From contig NZ_FRAP01000004.1 in NCBI RefSeq assembly GCF_900142365.1, forward strand, positions 62,001-126,000: 64,000 nt of DNA. Reading direction: 5' to 3'. The notes under the pieces are model-generated. The model was not told the DNA's origin and did no database searches. It was given only the letters and a program-made list of their open reading frames with translations. The DNA is from Pseudonocardia thermophila. GTDB lineage: Bacteria; Actinomycetota; Actinomycetes; Mycobacteriales; Pseudonocardiaceae. Position numbers and translations under genes: made by a program. This document shows, in pieces, positions 45,368 to 54,500 of the stretch (the first letter of the stretch is position 1; each line of letters opens with the position of its first letter).

Positions 45368-46096
45368 GTGCACCTCCACGTCTCCACGGCCGGGGCGGGC
45401 GCGCGGACCGCGCTGCTCGTCCACGGCCTGTTCAGCGACAGCACCTGCTGGCACCGCCTCGTCCCCGCGCTCGTCGAGCGGGGCTACCGCGTGCTCACCC
45501 CGGACCTGCGCGGTCACGGCGCCAGCCCGCGGGGCCGCTACTCGCCCACGGACTGGGCGCTGGACCTGATCGACACGTTCGCCGGCGAGCGGATCGATCT
45601 CGCGATCGGGCACTCGCTCGGCGGTCTCTCCCTCGCGATCGCCGAGCACGGCCTCGACATCGGCCGCGTCGTCCACCTCGATCCGGCCTGGCGGATGACC
45701 GCCGAGCAGGCCGCGGCGTTCCGGGCGGAGTGGACGAGCTGGCTCAGCTGGACCGATCCCGGCCAGCTGCGCGCCACCCTCGCCGCCCGCTGGCCGGACG
45801 ACGACGTGCAGCTGCGGTGGGCCTCGATGTGGCGCACCGACCCGGCCGTCGTCGCGGGCCTCACCGACGGCGGGGCGTACGACCACTCCCCCGAGGCGGC
45901 GCTGCGCCCGTCCCTCGTGCTCGCGGCGGACCCGAGCGAGTACATCACCCCCGAGCACACCGAGGAGCTGCGGCGGCGAGGGCTCGTCGTGGAGGTGGTG
46001 GCGGGATCGGGGCACTCGTGGTTCCGGGAGGACTTCCCGGCGTTCCTCCGGCGCGTCGAGAGCTGGGCCGAGGAGCCGGTGGCGGCGCAGGGCTGA
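45368..46096 (+). CDS. Alpha/beta hydrolase
   Basis: 242 residues from a GTG at 45368 with GTGAGG upstream. Oxyanion region LLVHGLFSDSTCWHRL, nucleophile Ser83 in GHSLGG, and catalytic His in VVAGSGHSWFRED near the C-terminus. Generic esterase/lipase/thioesterase type. Its divergent transporter neighbour may import its substrate or an acid it releases. Confidence 0.88.
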   Translation: MHLHVSTAGAGARTALLVHGLFSDSTCWHRLVPALVERGYRVLTPDLRGHGASPRGRYSPTDWALDLIDTFAGERIDLAIGHSLGGLSLAIAEHGLDIGRVVHLDPAWRMTAEQAAAFRAEWTSWLSWTDPGQLRATLAARWPDDDVQLRWASMWRTDPAVVAGLTDGGAYDHSPEAALRPSLVLAADPSEYITPEHTEELRRRGLVVEVVAGSGHSWFREDFPAFLRRVESWAEEPVAAQG

Positions 46097-46130
46097 GCCG
46101 GAGACCCCGCCCGAACCGCACCCCGCGCAC

Positions 46131-46183
46131 GCAACGAACGGCACTTTCGTCCACTCTGAGTGGACGAGAGTGCCGTTCGTTGC
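46131..46183. terminator. Palindromic intergenic repeat, copy 3 (26-bp arms)
   Basis: Arms 46131-46156 and 46158-46183 with a one-base centre and a single T/C mismatch. Left arm begins GCAACGAACGGCACTTTCG. Located between convergent hydrolase and DUF421 genes. This and copy 4 form one sub-type (CGTCCAC arms). Confidence 0.9.
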
Positions 46184-46231
46184 ACCCCTGGCGGGGTCTG
46201 CGGCATTGAGGGTGGGCGACAGGGCCGGCGG

Positions 46232-46843
46232 TCACGGCCGCGGTGCGCGGGCGCCCGGCCGGTCGACGTCGGCGACGATCCACGGGTCGTCGCCGCCCGC
46301 GCGCAGCACGCTGATCTGCCCGTCGGGTTCGAGGATCACCCGCCAGACGTCGCTGCGGCGGGTGATCCCGGCTTGCCGCAGCCGCTGGCGCAGGTCGTCC
46401 TCGTCGAGCCGAGCCCGCCGCAGCGCCGCCGGATCCGGCACGCCGTCGCTCATCAGCACCAGCGGTGCGCGCCGCCGGACCCTCCGCAGCACCCGGTGCA
46501 GGAGGACCAGGACCAGCAGTGCCACCACACCGGTGACCAGCGTCGGGCTGTCCAGCAGCGTGGTGCGTGCGGCGATCGCGCCGAGCATCGTGGCCAGCGC
46601 CAGGTCCGCGGCGGTCAGCGGAGTGCGCACCCGCGGCCCGCCCAGCCGGTGGACGCTGAGCACGATCGCGAACACCACCACGGTCGCGACCACGACCGCC
46701 CCGACGGTGGTCGGTGGCGACGTGAGCTCGTCGAGCACCTCGGTCAGCGGACCACCCCGCTCTCGCTGAGCACCACCCGGTGCCCCGCCTGCCGAGGGCC
46801 CCGGTCGTCGGGCGATCAGCTTAGAGGATCGCCTGCCGCCCAC
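46232..46843 (-). CDS. DUF421 (YetF-like) membrane protein
   Basis: About 203 residues. Two or three membrane segments (TVGAVVVATVVVFAIVLSVH, TLVTGVVALLVLVLLHRVL) flank RTPLTAADLALATMLGAIAA, followed by the soluble YetF domain (LVLMSDGVPDPAALRRARLD, DDLRQRLRQAGITRRSDVWR, LEPDGQISVL). The first ~35 residues are low-complexity; a GTG at 46738 may be the true start. Function of the family is unknown, with roles suggested in membrane homeostasis and sporulation. Confidence 0.75.
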   Translation of the reverse strand: MGGRRSSKLIARRPGPSAGGAPGGAQRERGGPLTEVLDELTSPPTTVGAVVVATVVVFAIVLSVHRLGGPRVRTPLTAADLALATMLGAIAARTTLLDSPTLVTGVVALLVLVLLHRVLRRVRRRAPLVLMSDGVPDPAALRRARLDEDDLRQRLRQAGITRRSDVWRVILEPDGQISVLRAGGDDPWIVADVDRPGARAPRP

Positions 46844-46859
46844 AGCGCGCCGCGACCAT

Positions 46860-47345
46860 GATCACCGGGCGCCGACCAGCCCCACCGGTGGGCCGCTGGG
46901 CAGCTGATTCGCCCCCGGGTGACCTCGTCGGCCAACACCTCCTCCGCACCCGCGGCTGCGAGGTCGGGTCTGCGCGGCGGCCTGCGCCGGCGGGATCTCG
47001 GGCACGTCGAGGCCCGCGGTCGTGCCGGTGTCCATGAACCCCAGGTGCGCACCGACGACGAGCGTGCCCTGGGCCGCGTTGGTGAGCGACCATACCGCCG
47101 CCTTCGACGCTGCGGACGTGCTCGCAGAGGGCAGCTGCAGCCAGGACAGGACGGACCGGACGCCGACGATCACCCTCCCCGTTCCGCGCGAGCGCCCGGA
47201 TCACCTGCAGCGGGCCGAGGTAGGTCGTCTGCGGCTCGGCCCGCGCCTCGTCGGGATCCGCGCGCAGCAGCGAATCGGCCGCGGCCCGGCCGGCATCGTC
47301 GACGACCAGCGTGACGTGGCGGCAACCCCGGACGGCGCGCGCGAT
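46860..47345 (-). pseudogene. Decayed short-chain dehydrogenase
   Basis: SDR pieces lie in three frames in the expected order: HVTLVVDDAGRAAADSLLRA and YLGPLQVIRALARNGEG; then SVLSWLQLPSAS, ASKAAVWSLTNAAQGTLVVG and HLGFMDTGTTAGLDVPE; then GAEEVLADEVTRG. The catalytic Tyr before SKAA is lost. The Rossmann GxxxGxG half is missing: the coding remnant stops where the palindrome at 47362-47416 begins. A clear pseudogene with at least two frameshifts and a 5' truncation. Confidence 0.75.
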
Positions 47346-47361
47346 GCGGTCGCGCGTACGC

Positions 47362-47416
47362 CGCAACGAACGGCCCTTTCGTCCACTCGGGGTGGACGAA
47401 AGGGCCGTTCGTTGCG
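47362..47416. repeat. Palindromic intergenic repeat, copy 4 (perfect 25-bp arms)
   Basis: Arms 47362-47386 and 47392-47416 are exact reverse complements with a 5-base loop. Left arm begins CGCAACGAACGGCCCTTTCG. Unlike the other copies, it lies at the broken 5' end of the SDR pseudogene and upstream of the HxlR gene. Confidence 0.92.
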
Positions 47417-47454
47417 TTCCACGGCTGACTTCGCAGATGCCTAGGCTGGAGACC

Positions 47455-47937
47455 GTGACGGTGCAGTTGACCGGCTGGGCCGCCGACCCGGAGCGACCCG
47501 CCTTGGGCGATGCGTGCCCGATCGAGCGCGCGATCACCCTGCTCGGCCGCCGCTCGACGGTGCTGCTGCTGCGCGAGGCCGCCTACGGCACGAGCCGGTT
47601 CGACGACTTCGTCCGCCGCACCGGTCTCACCGAGTCGGTGACCGCAGGCGAGCTCCGCCGCCTCGTCACCGAGGGCCTGCTCGCCAAGCAGCCCTACCAG
47701 GAGCCCGGCCGGCGGCAGCGGCACGAGTACGTCCTCACCGAGGCCGGCCACGCCCTCGTCCCGATCCTGCTCGCCCTCGGCGAGTGGGGCACGAAGCACC
47801 GCCCGCACAACCCGCACGTGGAGGCGAGGCACGCGGGCTGCGGCGCGCCGATCACGGTGGAGGTGCACTGCACGACCGGGCACCGGGTGCCGGAGGACGA
47901 GGTGGCGATCGTCGTCGCCGAAGATCGGGTCGCATAG
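47455..47937 (+). CDS. HxlR-family regulator
   Basis: 160 residues from a GTG at 47455; ATG 47437 and GTG 47461 are alternatives. HxlR winged helix with the diagnostic Cys: GDACPIERAITLLGRRSTVL, then TGLTESVTAGELRRLVTEGL and RRQRHEYVLTEAGHALVPIL. The C-terminus has extra Cys/His residues (ARHAGCGAPITVEVHCTTGH), perhaps for metal or redox sensing. Regulated targets unknown; the SDR pseudogene behind it is the kind of gene HxlR proteins often control. Confidence 0.85.
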   Translation: MTVQLTGWAADPERPALGDACPIERAITLLGRRSTVLLLREAAYGTSRFDDFVRRTGLTESVTAGELRRLVTEGLLAKQPYQEPGRRQRHEYVLTEAGHALVPILLALGEWGTKHRPHNPHVEARHAGCGAPITVEVHCTTGHRVPEDEVAIVVAEDRVA

Positions 47938-48028
47938 ACTCCTCGACGCGGCCCGACGGGCTCCGAGCGCTGCTCGATGTTGCCCCCACCCGCACGCCGA
48001 TGACGCGTGCCTTCATAGGGGAACATCT

Positions 48029-49924
48029 GTGGCTCTGGTCCGTGGCGCGGCGGCCGTCCTGCTGGCCAAGGCCCAGGCGAAGGAGCTGCACGACGAATTG
48101 GCCCGGCAGGCCTTCATCCAGTTCGACGCACGGACCGGGGTGAGCGAGCTGCGATCGTGGGAGCGCAGCCTGCCGGAGTTCCTCGACGACCTTCGCCAGG
48201 CGGGCCTGGGCCACGTCGAAGTCCTGCTCGAACACAAGCTGCCCTACAGCCCGAAGCGCGTCGACGCCATCCTCTGCGGCATCCACCCGAAGACGCGGCG
48301 ACCGTCGTACGTGCTGGTCGAGCTCAAGCAGTGGACGAACGCGGAGTCGATCGGGGGCGGCCTCGTGCGGGTCCCCCACTACGGGCAACCAGTGCTCCAC
48401 CCGGCCGAGCAGGTCCGCCTCTACTGCCACCATCTCGTCGACTTCACACCGATGCTGGCCGATGGACACGCCGGCGTCTGGGGACTGGCCTACCTGCACA
48501 ACCCCGGAGCCTCCGGATGGCGGCTATCGGAGTACACGATCGACGAGTACGGGCAGCTCTACACCCGCGACCGGCGGCAGGAGTTCCTCGATCGCCTCAC
48601 CTCCCTGCTCGACGCCGACCCGGCGACCGCGCCCGCCGCGGGCCGCGCCGCCGACGATCTCCTCACGGCCCGTCAGGAGCCGTCCAAGCAGCTTCTCCAG
48701 CACGCGGCCGACGAGGTCAAGCACCGCGAGCAGTTCGTGCTCCTCGACGAGCAACAGGTCGCGTACAAGATCGTCGAACAGGCCGTCGACGAGGCCGACC
48801 GCAACAATACGAAGACGGTCGTCATCGTCCTCGGCGGTCCGGGATCAGGGAAGAGCGTCATCGCGCTGAGCCTGCTCGGCAACCTCGGAAGGCAGGGCCG
48901 GCGGGTGCTGCACGCGACCGGGTCCAGCTCATTCACGCAGACCTTGCGCAAGATCGTCGTCGGCTCGCGCAGCCGCCGTGTGGAGCAGATGTTCCTCTAC
49001 TTCAACTCGTTCATCGAGACCCCCCCGAACAGCCTCGACGTGCTGATCTGCGACGAGGCCCACCGCATCCGTGAGACGAGCGTCAACCGGTTCACGCGTG
49101 CCGCCGCCCGGGCGAAGGCGAAGCGGCAGGTTCAGGAGCTCATCGAGGTCGCCCGCACGCCCGTGTTCCTGCTCGACCAGCACCAGGTCGTGCGACCCGG
49201 TGAGATGGGTACCGCGGAGGAGATCCGAGCGGCTGCGGAGGCTCTTGGCTGCCGGGTACGGGTCGTCGAGCTCGCCGGCCAGTACCGCTGCGGCGGATCC
49301 GAGCTGTACGACGACTGGGTGCACCGCCTCCTCGGCCTCACCGACCTGCCGCCGGTGCCGTGGTCCGAGCTGACCCACGACTCCGACGAGACCTACGTCG
49401 TCGCCGCCCTGCCCGGCCCCGAGGCACTCGAGGGATGGCTGCTGGCCCAGCAGGAGCGCGGCGGAGGAACGGCGCGGATCGCCGCCGGCTACTGCTGGCC
49501 CTGGAGCGACCCGGAGATCGTCGACGGCGAAAAGGTGCTCAAGGACGACGTCGTCATCGGCTCCTGGCGCCGCCCCTGGAATGCAAAAGCCGAGAAGACC
49601 CGAGTCCGAGGTGTTCCGCCTTCCCACTTCTGGGCCTCCGACCCACGCGGCTTCGGTCAGGTCGGCTGCATCTACACCGCCCAAGGTTTCGAGTACGACT
49701 GGTCGGGCGTGATCGTCGGCGACGACTTCGTGCGCCGCGGCGACCGCTGGGTCGCGCGACGCGAGAAGTCGTTCGACGGGCAGGTGAGGCGAGCCACCGA
49801 CGAGGAGTTCCCGGCGCTCATCCGCAATACCTACAAAGTGCTGCTCACCCGCGGGATGAAGGCCACCGCCATGTGTTCGACCGACCCCGAGACCCAGGCG
49901 TTCCTGGAGGAGATGGCGCGCTGA
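48029..49924 (+). CDS. Nuclease-helicase protein, DUF2075 family
   Basis: 631 residues from a GTG with AGGGGA upstream. The N-terminal ~180 residues carry a PD-(D/E)xK pattern: Asp79 (KRVDAIL), then Glu98-x-Lys100 (YVLVELKQW). Residues ~230-630 match DUF2075, a superfamily 1 helicase-like domain: Walker A GGPGSGKSV near 269, Walker B VLICDEAHR near 340, AGQYRCGGSELYDDWV, QGFEYDWSGVIVGDD and RNTYKVLLTRGMK (motif VI-like). Such nuclease/DUF2075 proteins occur in defence islands. It ends 32 bases before the vsr remnant on the same strand. Role in DNA defence inferred. Confidence 0.85.
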   Translation: MALVRGAAAVLLAKAQAKELHDELARQAFIQFDARTGVSELRSWERSLPEFLDDLRQAGLGHVEVLLEHKLPYSPKRVDAILCGIHPKTRRPSYVLVELKQWTNAESIGGGLVRVPHYGQPVLHPAEQVRLYCHHLVDFTPMLADGHAGVWGLAYLHNPGASGWRLSEYTIDEYGQLYTRDRRQEFLDRLTSLLDADPATAPAAGRAADDLLTARQEPSKQLLQHAADEVKHREQFVLLDEQQVAYKIVEQAVDEADRNNTKTVVIVLGGPGSGKSVIALSLLGNLGRQGRRVLHATGSSSFTQTLRKIVVGSRSRRVEQMFLYFNSFIETPPNSLDVLICDEAHRIRETSVNRFTRAAARAKAKRQVQELIEVARTPVFLLDQHQVVRPGEMGTAEEIRAAAEALGCRVRVVELAGQYRCGGSELYDDWVHRLLGLTDLPPVPWSELTHDSDETYVVAALPGPEALEGWLLAQQERGGGTARIAAGYCWPWSDPEIVDGEKVLKDDVVIGSWRRPWNAKAEKTRVRGVPPSHFWASDPRGFGQVGCIYTAQGFEYDWSGVIVGDDFVRRGDRWVARREKSFDGQVRRATDEEFPALIRNTYKVLLTRGMKATAMCSTDPETQAFLEEMAR

Positions 49925-49956
49925 CCTGCCTGGCGGCGCCGAGGCGCTGCGTCTGG

Positions 49957-50424
49957 ATGTCGGTTCCTCAGCCGATGATCCGGGGCGTGGATCCAGGACC
50001 TGCCCCACCACCGAGCTCACCCGCGACGAGCGCCACCATGAAGGCCAACCGACGCCGCGACACGTAGCCGGAGCTCCGGCTGCGTCGGAGTCTGCACGCG
50101 CTCGGCATGCGGTTCCTCGTTGATGCACCGGTGCCGGGCACCTCCCGACGCAGACGCGCCGACGTGCTGCTCCGCGGACTGCGCATCGCCGTCTACGTCG
50201 ACGGCTGCTTCTGGCACTCGTGCCCTCAGCACCAGCACCTCCCTCGCACCAACCGCGAGTGGTGGCAGCGAAAGTTCGCGTCGATCGTCCAGCGCGACCA
50301 CGACACGGACCGGGCTGTGCTCGCCGCTGGGTGGACTCCGGTGCGGGTCTGGGAGCACGAGGACCCCGACGAGGCGGCTGGACGGATCCGCTCGCTCGCG
50401 GTCGACTTGCGCGCGGTCACGTGA
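49957..50424 (+). pseudogene. vsr: Very-short-patch (Vsr) endonuclease with internal stop
   Basis: Vsr residues run in one frame on both sides of a TAG at 50065-50067: ATMKANRRRDT, stop, PELRLRRSLHALGMRFLVD, then RRADVLLRGLRIAVYVDGCF with following WH, and HLPRTNREWWQRKF, GWTPVRVWEHEDPDEA. In intact homologues a single residue (usually Lys, Ala or Ser) occupies the stop position. Re-initiation at the ATG at 50107 would give 105 residues lacking the N-terminal helix. Vsr nicks T:G mismatches made by cytosine methylation, but no Dcm-type gene is visible. Likely a nonsense mutation. Confidence 0.8.
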
Positions 50425-50433
50425 CCGGTCTGA

Positions 50434-51486
50434 TCAGCGCACGAACCGGGTGGGCTCGGCGAGGACCCCCGCTGCGCCGTCCGGGTCCGCGAGCCGGGCG
50501 GCCAGATCCCGCCGCACGTCGGGGCCGAGCCGCTCGCCGTGAACCGCGAGGTAGGAGTCGAGCCGCAGGTCGGTCGGCCCGTGGCGGAACAGGATCGCGG
50601 GCCGGCCCTGGTGCTCGCGGAAGTCCACGGCCTGCGCGATGCCGCGGTGCGCGGTGCCCTGCAGGACCTGGTTCTTCGCGCCGGGCGGCGCGCTCGACGC
50701 TCCGCGCTGCTCCTCACCCGCGTTCTGGCCGGCCAGGTAGATCCGCACGCGGCCGGTCTCGTCCACCAGCCCGTGCCGCTCGGCGAGGCGGTCCTTCCAC
50801 ATCGGCCCGGCGTCGAGCAGCTCCGGCCGAAGCACCCAGTCCTCGTGGAACCGCAGGTGCGCCGTCGACGCCCGAACGCCGATCTCCTTCAGCAGCTTCG
50901 GCAGGACGTCGCGGGAGAACGTGGGGGTGATCCGCATGTCCTCGCGTGCGGGCGGCCGGGACAGGAGGTCCCGCCACACCCACGGCACACCGACGGCGCT
51001 CCCGTCGCGGCCGTAGACGCGTTCCCGCTGGACCTCGTCGAGGTGCGACTGCAATCCGGGATCGCTGAGGAAGATCGCCGCTTCGACCCGCGGGAGCTGG
51101 TCGTGCGCTTCAGCCCGATCTTGCGCACCGCCCACTCGAGCCGGCCCTTCAGCTCCTTCGCCTTGGCGTCGGTGAAGTGCAACGGGTTGCGCAGCGTCCG
51201 CACCGGGAGCTGCCCTCCTCGCGGAACGTCCACGTGTCGCCGTGATTCACCACGGCACCCGGATGGGCCTTCAGCTCCAGCAGGTACAGCCCGCCCGGCA
51301 CCGCGATCAGCAGATCGCACTCGTGGATGCGGCCCGACGCGGCGGTGCCGAGAAGGTCGCCCAGGCGCGGAACGGCTCGGCGTCCGGCATGAGCCGCTTG
51401 ATGTGGTCGAGACCGTCCTGCTCCCACGCGTAGTCGGACGGACGTTCCTGGAACCAGCGCCGCTGCGCGCCGGGGCGGGGAGCCAT
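50434..51486 (-). pseudogene. Truncated NERD-domain protein kinase (PglW-like)
   Basis: It starts at the ATG at 51486 with GAGGAGG upstream (SDYAWEQDGLDHIKRLMPDA, FRAWATF), then breaks frame near 51340-51360, 51205-51222 and 51098-51112. The pieces in order are: NERD nuclease-like GRIHECDLLIAVPGGLYLLE followed by LKAHPG; NPLHFTDAKAKELKGRLEWA; PRVEAAIFLSDPGLQSHL, VYGRDG and GPMWKDRLAERHGL; kinase N-lobe QVLQGTAHRGIAQAVDFREH and RHGPTDLRLDSYLAVHGERL. The frame stops before the kinase HRD catalytic loop. Intact relatives exceed 1,000 residues. Last gene of the minus-strand defence cluster. Confidence 0.75.
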
Positions 51487-51593
51487 CGGTCAGTCCTCCT
51501 CGTCCACGGTCACGTCGTCGACCGACAGCTCGACGTCTCCGGTCAGCGATCGATCCCGATCGTACGGTGATCGCCAGCACGCCCTCGACCCGC

Positions 51594-54500
51594 TCACCGC
51601 GCCGCCTCCGCGCTGAGCTCCCCCTCCGCACGCCGCAGCCGCCCCTGCTCCACGAGGGTGTCGACGATCGACGTCAGCCGCGCCTGGATCCCCGCACCGA
51701 TCCTCCCCCAGCCGAAGATCCGGGCCACGTTCACCATCGCGTCCGCCTCGCTGATCGCGCCCGCGTCCCGCACGAGGTTCTCCAGCGCGAGGGCCAGCTC
51801 GGTGGGGTGGACGTGGTCGACCGGGCGGCGGCAATCCTCCACCGGTGTGCGGACGCGGACCGTGCCGTTGCCGTACTCGTGGAGGAAGTCGCCCTCGCGG
51901 ACCACGCCGGACATGCGGATGGCGGAGTCGAGGCGCTCCCGGATCCGGGAGCCGATCTGGCCGATCCGCCAGCGCTCCCGCAGCCGCTGCCGCACGACGT
52001 CGATGTGCACCGGCCCCTCGACGGAGACGATCTCCACCACCGCCTTGCGCATCGCGGGCTCCGCGGCGGGCTCGTGGAGCTCGCAGAACAGCGGGCGGGG
52101 ACCGATCTCGGCGATCGTGTAGGGCTCAGTCCAGTCGGGTGCCATCGAGTAGTCGATCTCCTCGAGCTCGACGGGCACGGCCGACGTCGGCCGCTCCCCA
52201 CCTCCGCCGCCGAGGAGCCCGCGCACGGGCGCCTGGATCGCCGTCTCGATCGCCTCGCGCAACCGGCGCTCGGCGCCGGCGCGGTCGTGGTACCAGGCCG
52301 TGCTCCAGATGCGGTGCAGCGTCCACCCGAGGCCGGTGAGGACCTGGTCGCGCAGCCGGTCACGGTCCCGCGCCACCCGCGACGAGTGGTAGCTCGCACC
52401 GTCGCACTCCACGCCCAGCACGTACACGCCCGGCTTGTCCGGGTGGTGCACGGCGATGTCGATCCGGTACCCGGCCGTCCCCACCTGCGGGGTCACCTCG
52501 TAACCCCAGGAGCGGATGGTGCGGATCACCGACTCCTCGAACGGGGACTCCGCATCCCCGCCCGCCGACGTGTCGAGGGCGAGCGCCGCCTTGCCCCGCT
52601 CGGCGAAGTCGAGGTACCGGCGCAGGTGCATCAGGTTCTCGTTCGCCGACGTGACGATGTCCCCGGCGCTGATCGAGCTGACGATCTCGTTGCGGTAGCG
52701 GGCACGGGTGATCGCGACGTTCAGCCGTCGCCACCCACCGGGCTTGTTGAGCGGCCCGAAGTTCATGTGGATCTTGCCGACCTCGTCCGGGCCGTAGCCG
52801 ATCGAGAAGATCATGACGTCGCGCTCGTCGCCCTGCACCGACTCGAGCGCCTTCACGAAGAACCCGTCGAGCCGGTTCTCGGTGAAGTACCGGTCGAGGT
52901 CCGGCCGCTCCCGGCGGGCCTCCTCGACCGCCGCCTCGACGGCCGAGGCCTGCGTCTCGGAGAAGGTGACGACCCCGACCGACTTCCCCGGCCGGGTGTC
53001 GAAGTGGTGCAGGACCCGCTCGGCGACCGTCCGCGCCTCGATCGGGTTGTCCCGGGCCCCGCCGCGCCGGTAGACGCCCTTGACGGGGATGAACTCGATG
53101 CCGACGTCGGGCCCCTCGTCGTCGGCGCCGGGGAACGTGATGAGCTCCCCGCCGTAGAAGAAGTGGTTCGAGAACGCGATCAGCGACTCGTGCCGCGACC
53201 GGTAGTGCCACTTGAGCGTCAGCGACTTGAACGCACCCGACGATTTGGCGAGATCGAGGACCGACTCGAAGTCCTGCGCGTCGTCGGCGCCTTCGTCCCA
53301 CTCGTCGCTCTCGTCCCCGGACAGAGCGAAGAAGCTGGTCGGCGGCAGCTGCTTGGCGTCGCCTGCGGTGATGAGGGCGTTACCGCGGTAGATGCAGTTG
53401 ATCGCGTCCATCGGCGCGACCTGGCTGGCCTCGTCGAAGATCACGACGTCGAAGCGGAGATCGGGCGGCAGGAACTGGCTCACCGCCAGCGGCGACATCA
53501 TGAAGCACGGCTTGATCGCCTGCGTGACGTCGCGGGTGCGGGCGATCAGCTCCCGCACGGGCATGTGCTTGCGCTTCTTCTCCGCCTCGCGGGTGATCAC
53601 CGCCGCCTGCTCGCCCAGCACGCTGCGCGGGCGGCGCCGGTTGCACGCCTCGATGATCGAGCCCACCGCGGTGTCGACGATCCTGCGGTCGAGCACCCGG
53701 AACTCCTCGACGAGCGCGTCGCGGTCCTGCGCCCGCATCGGCTGGAGATCGGGATCGGTGCCCATGACGTGCTCGACCCACTCGGTGAGCACGGCCTTCT
53801 CGACGACGTCCCGGAACCGATCCTGGGGGATCCGTTCACGGACGCAGAAGTCGACCGTCGCCTCCAGACCGTGCTTGCGCAAGGTCTCGAGAGCCTTCTG
53901 GTACGCGCGCCACTCGAGCGGCCCGCCGGGGTCGTCCTGCAGCTCCCGCAGCAACGCCCGCGCCTCCTCGGCCCGGTCCAGCTCGTCGTGGAGTTCGGCG
54001 TGCCGGAAGCTCTCGAAGCACTCGACGACGTCGGTGCGTTTCGCCCGCCACGCGGACACGCGCGCCCGCACCACATCGGGGGCGACACCGTGGCGGAGCG
54101 CCTCGACCTGCGCGGTGGTGAGCGGTCCGCCGGCCTGGCGCTGCAGCTCGATCACCCAGCCGGCGGCGGCCCGCAGCGCGCCGAGATCGGTCTCCAGCCC
54201 CTGATAGAGCTCGCCCAGCTCGCGACGGTATTGCTCCGCGTCGCGCTCGAAGGCGGTGAACGCCTCGTCAGCCATCCGGCGCAGGGCCAGCACCGTGCGG
54301 GTGCCGCGCACGGTCCACGGCCGCCCCGTCACGGATTCGAGCCGGCCGACGACCTCCCGCACCGTCCCCAGCGCGGTGATGTGCCGGTCCAGCCACGCGA
54401 TGACCTCGGCGAGCGAGAGGCCGAGCAGCTGCGGACCGGGCCCGACGTCGATGACCTGATGGAGCGCGGTCCGCCACGCGCCCAGCGCGGACGCCGCGGC

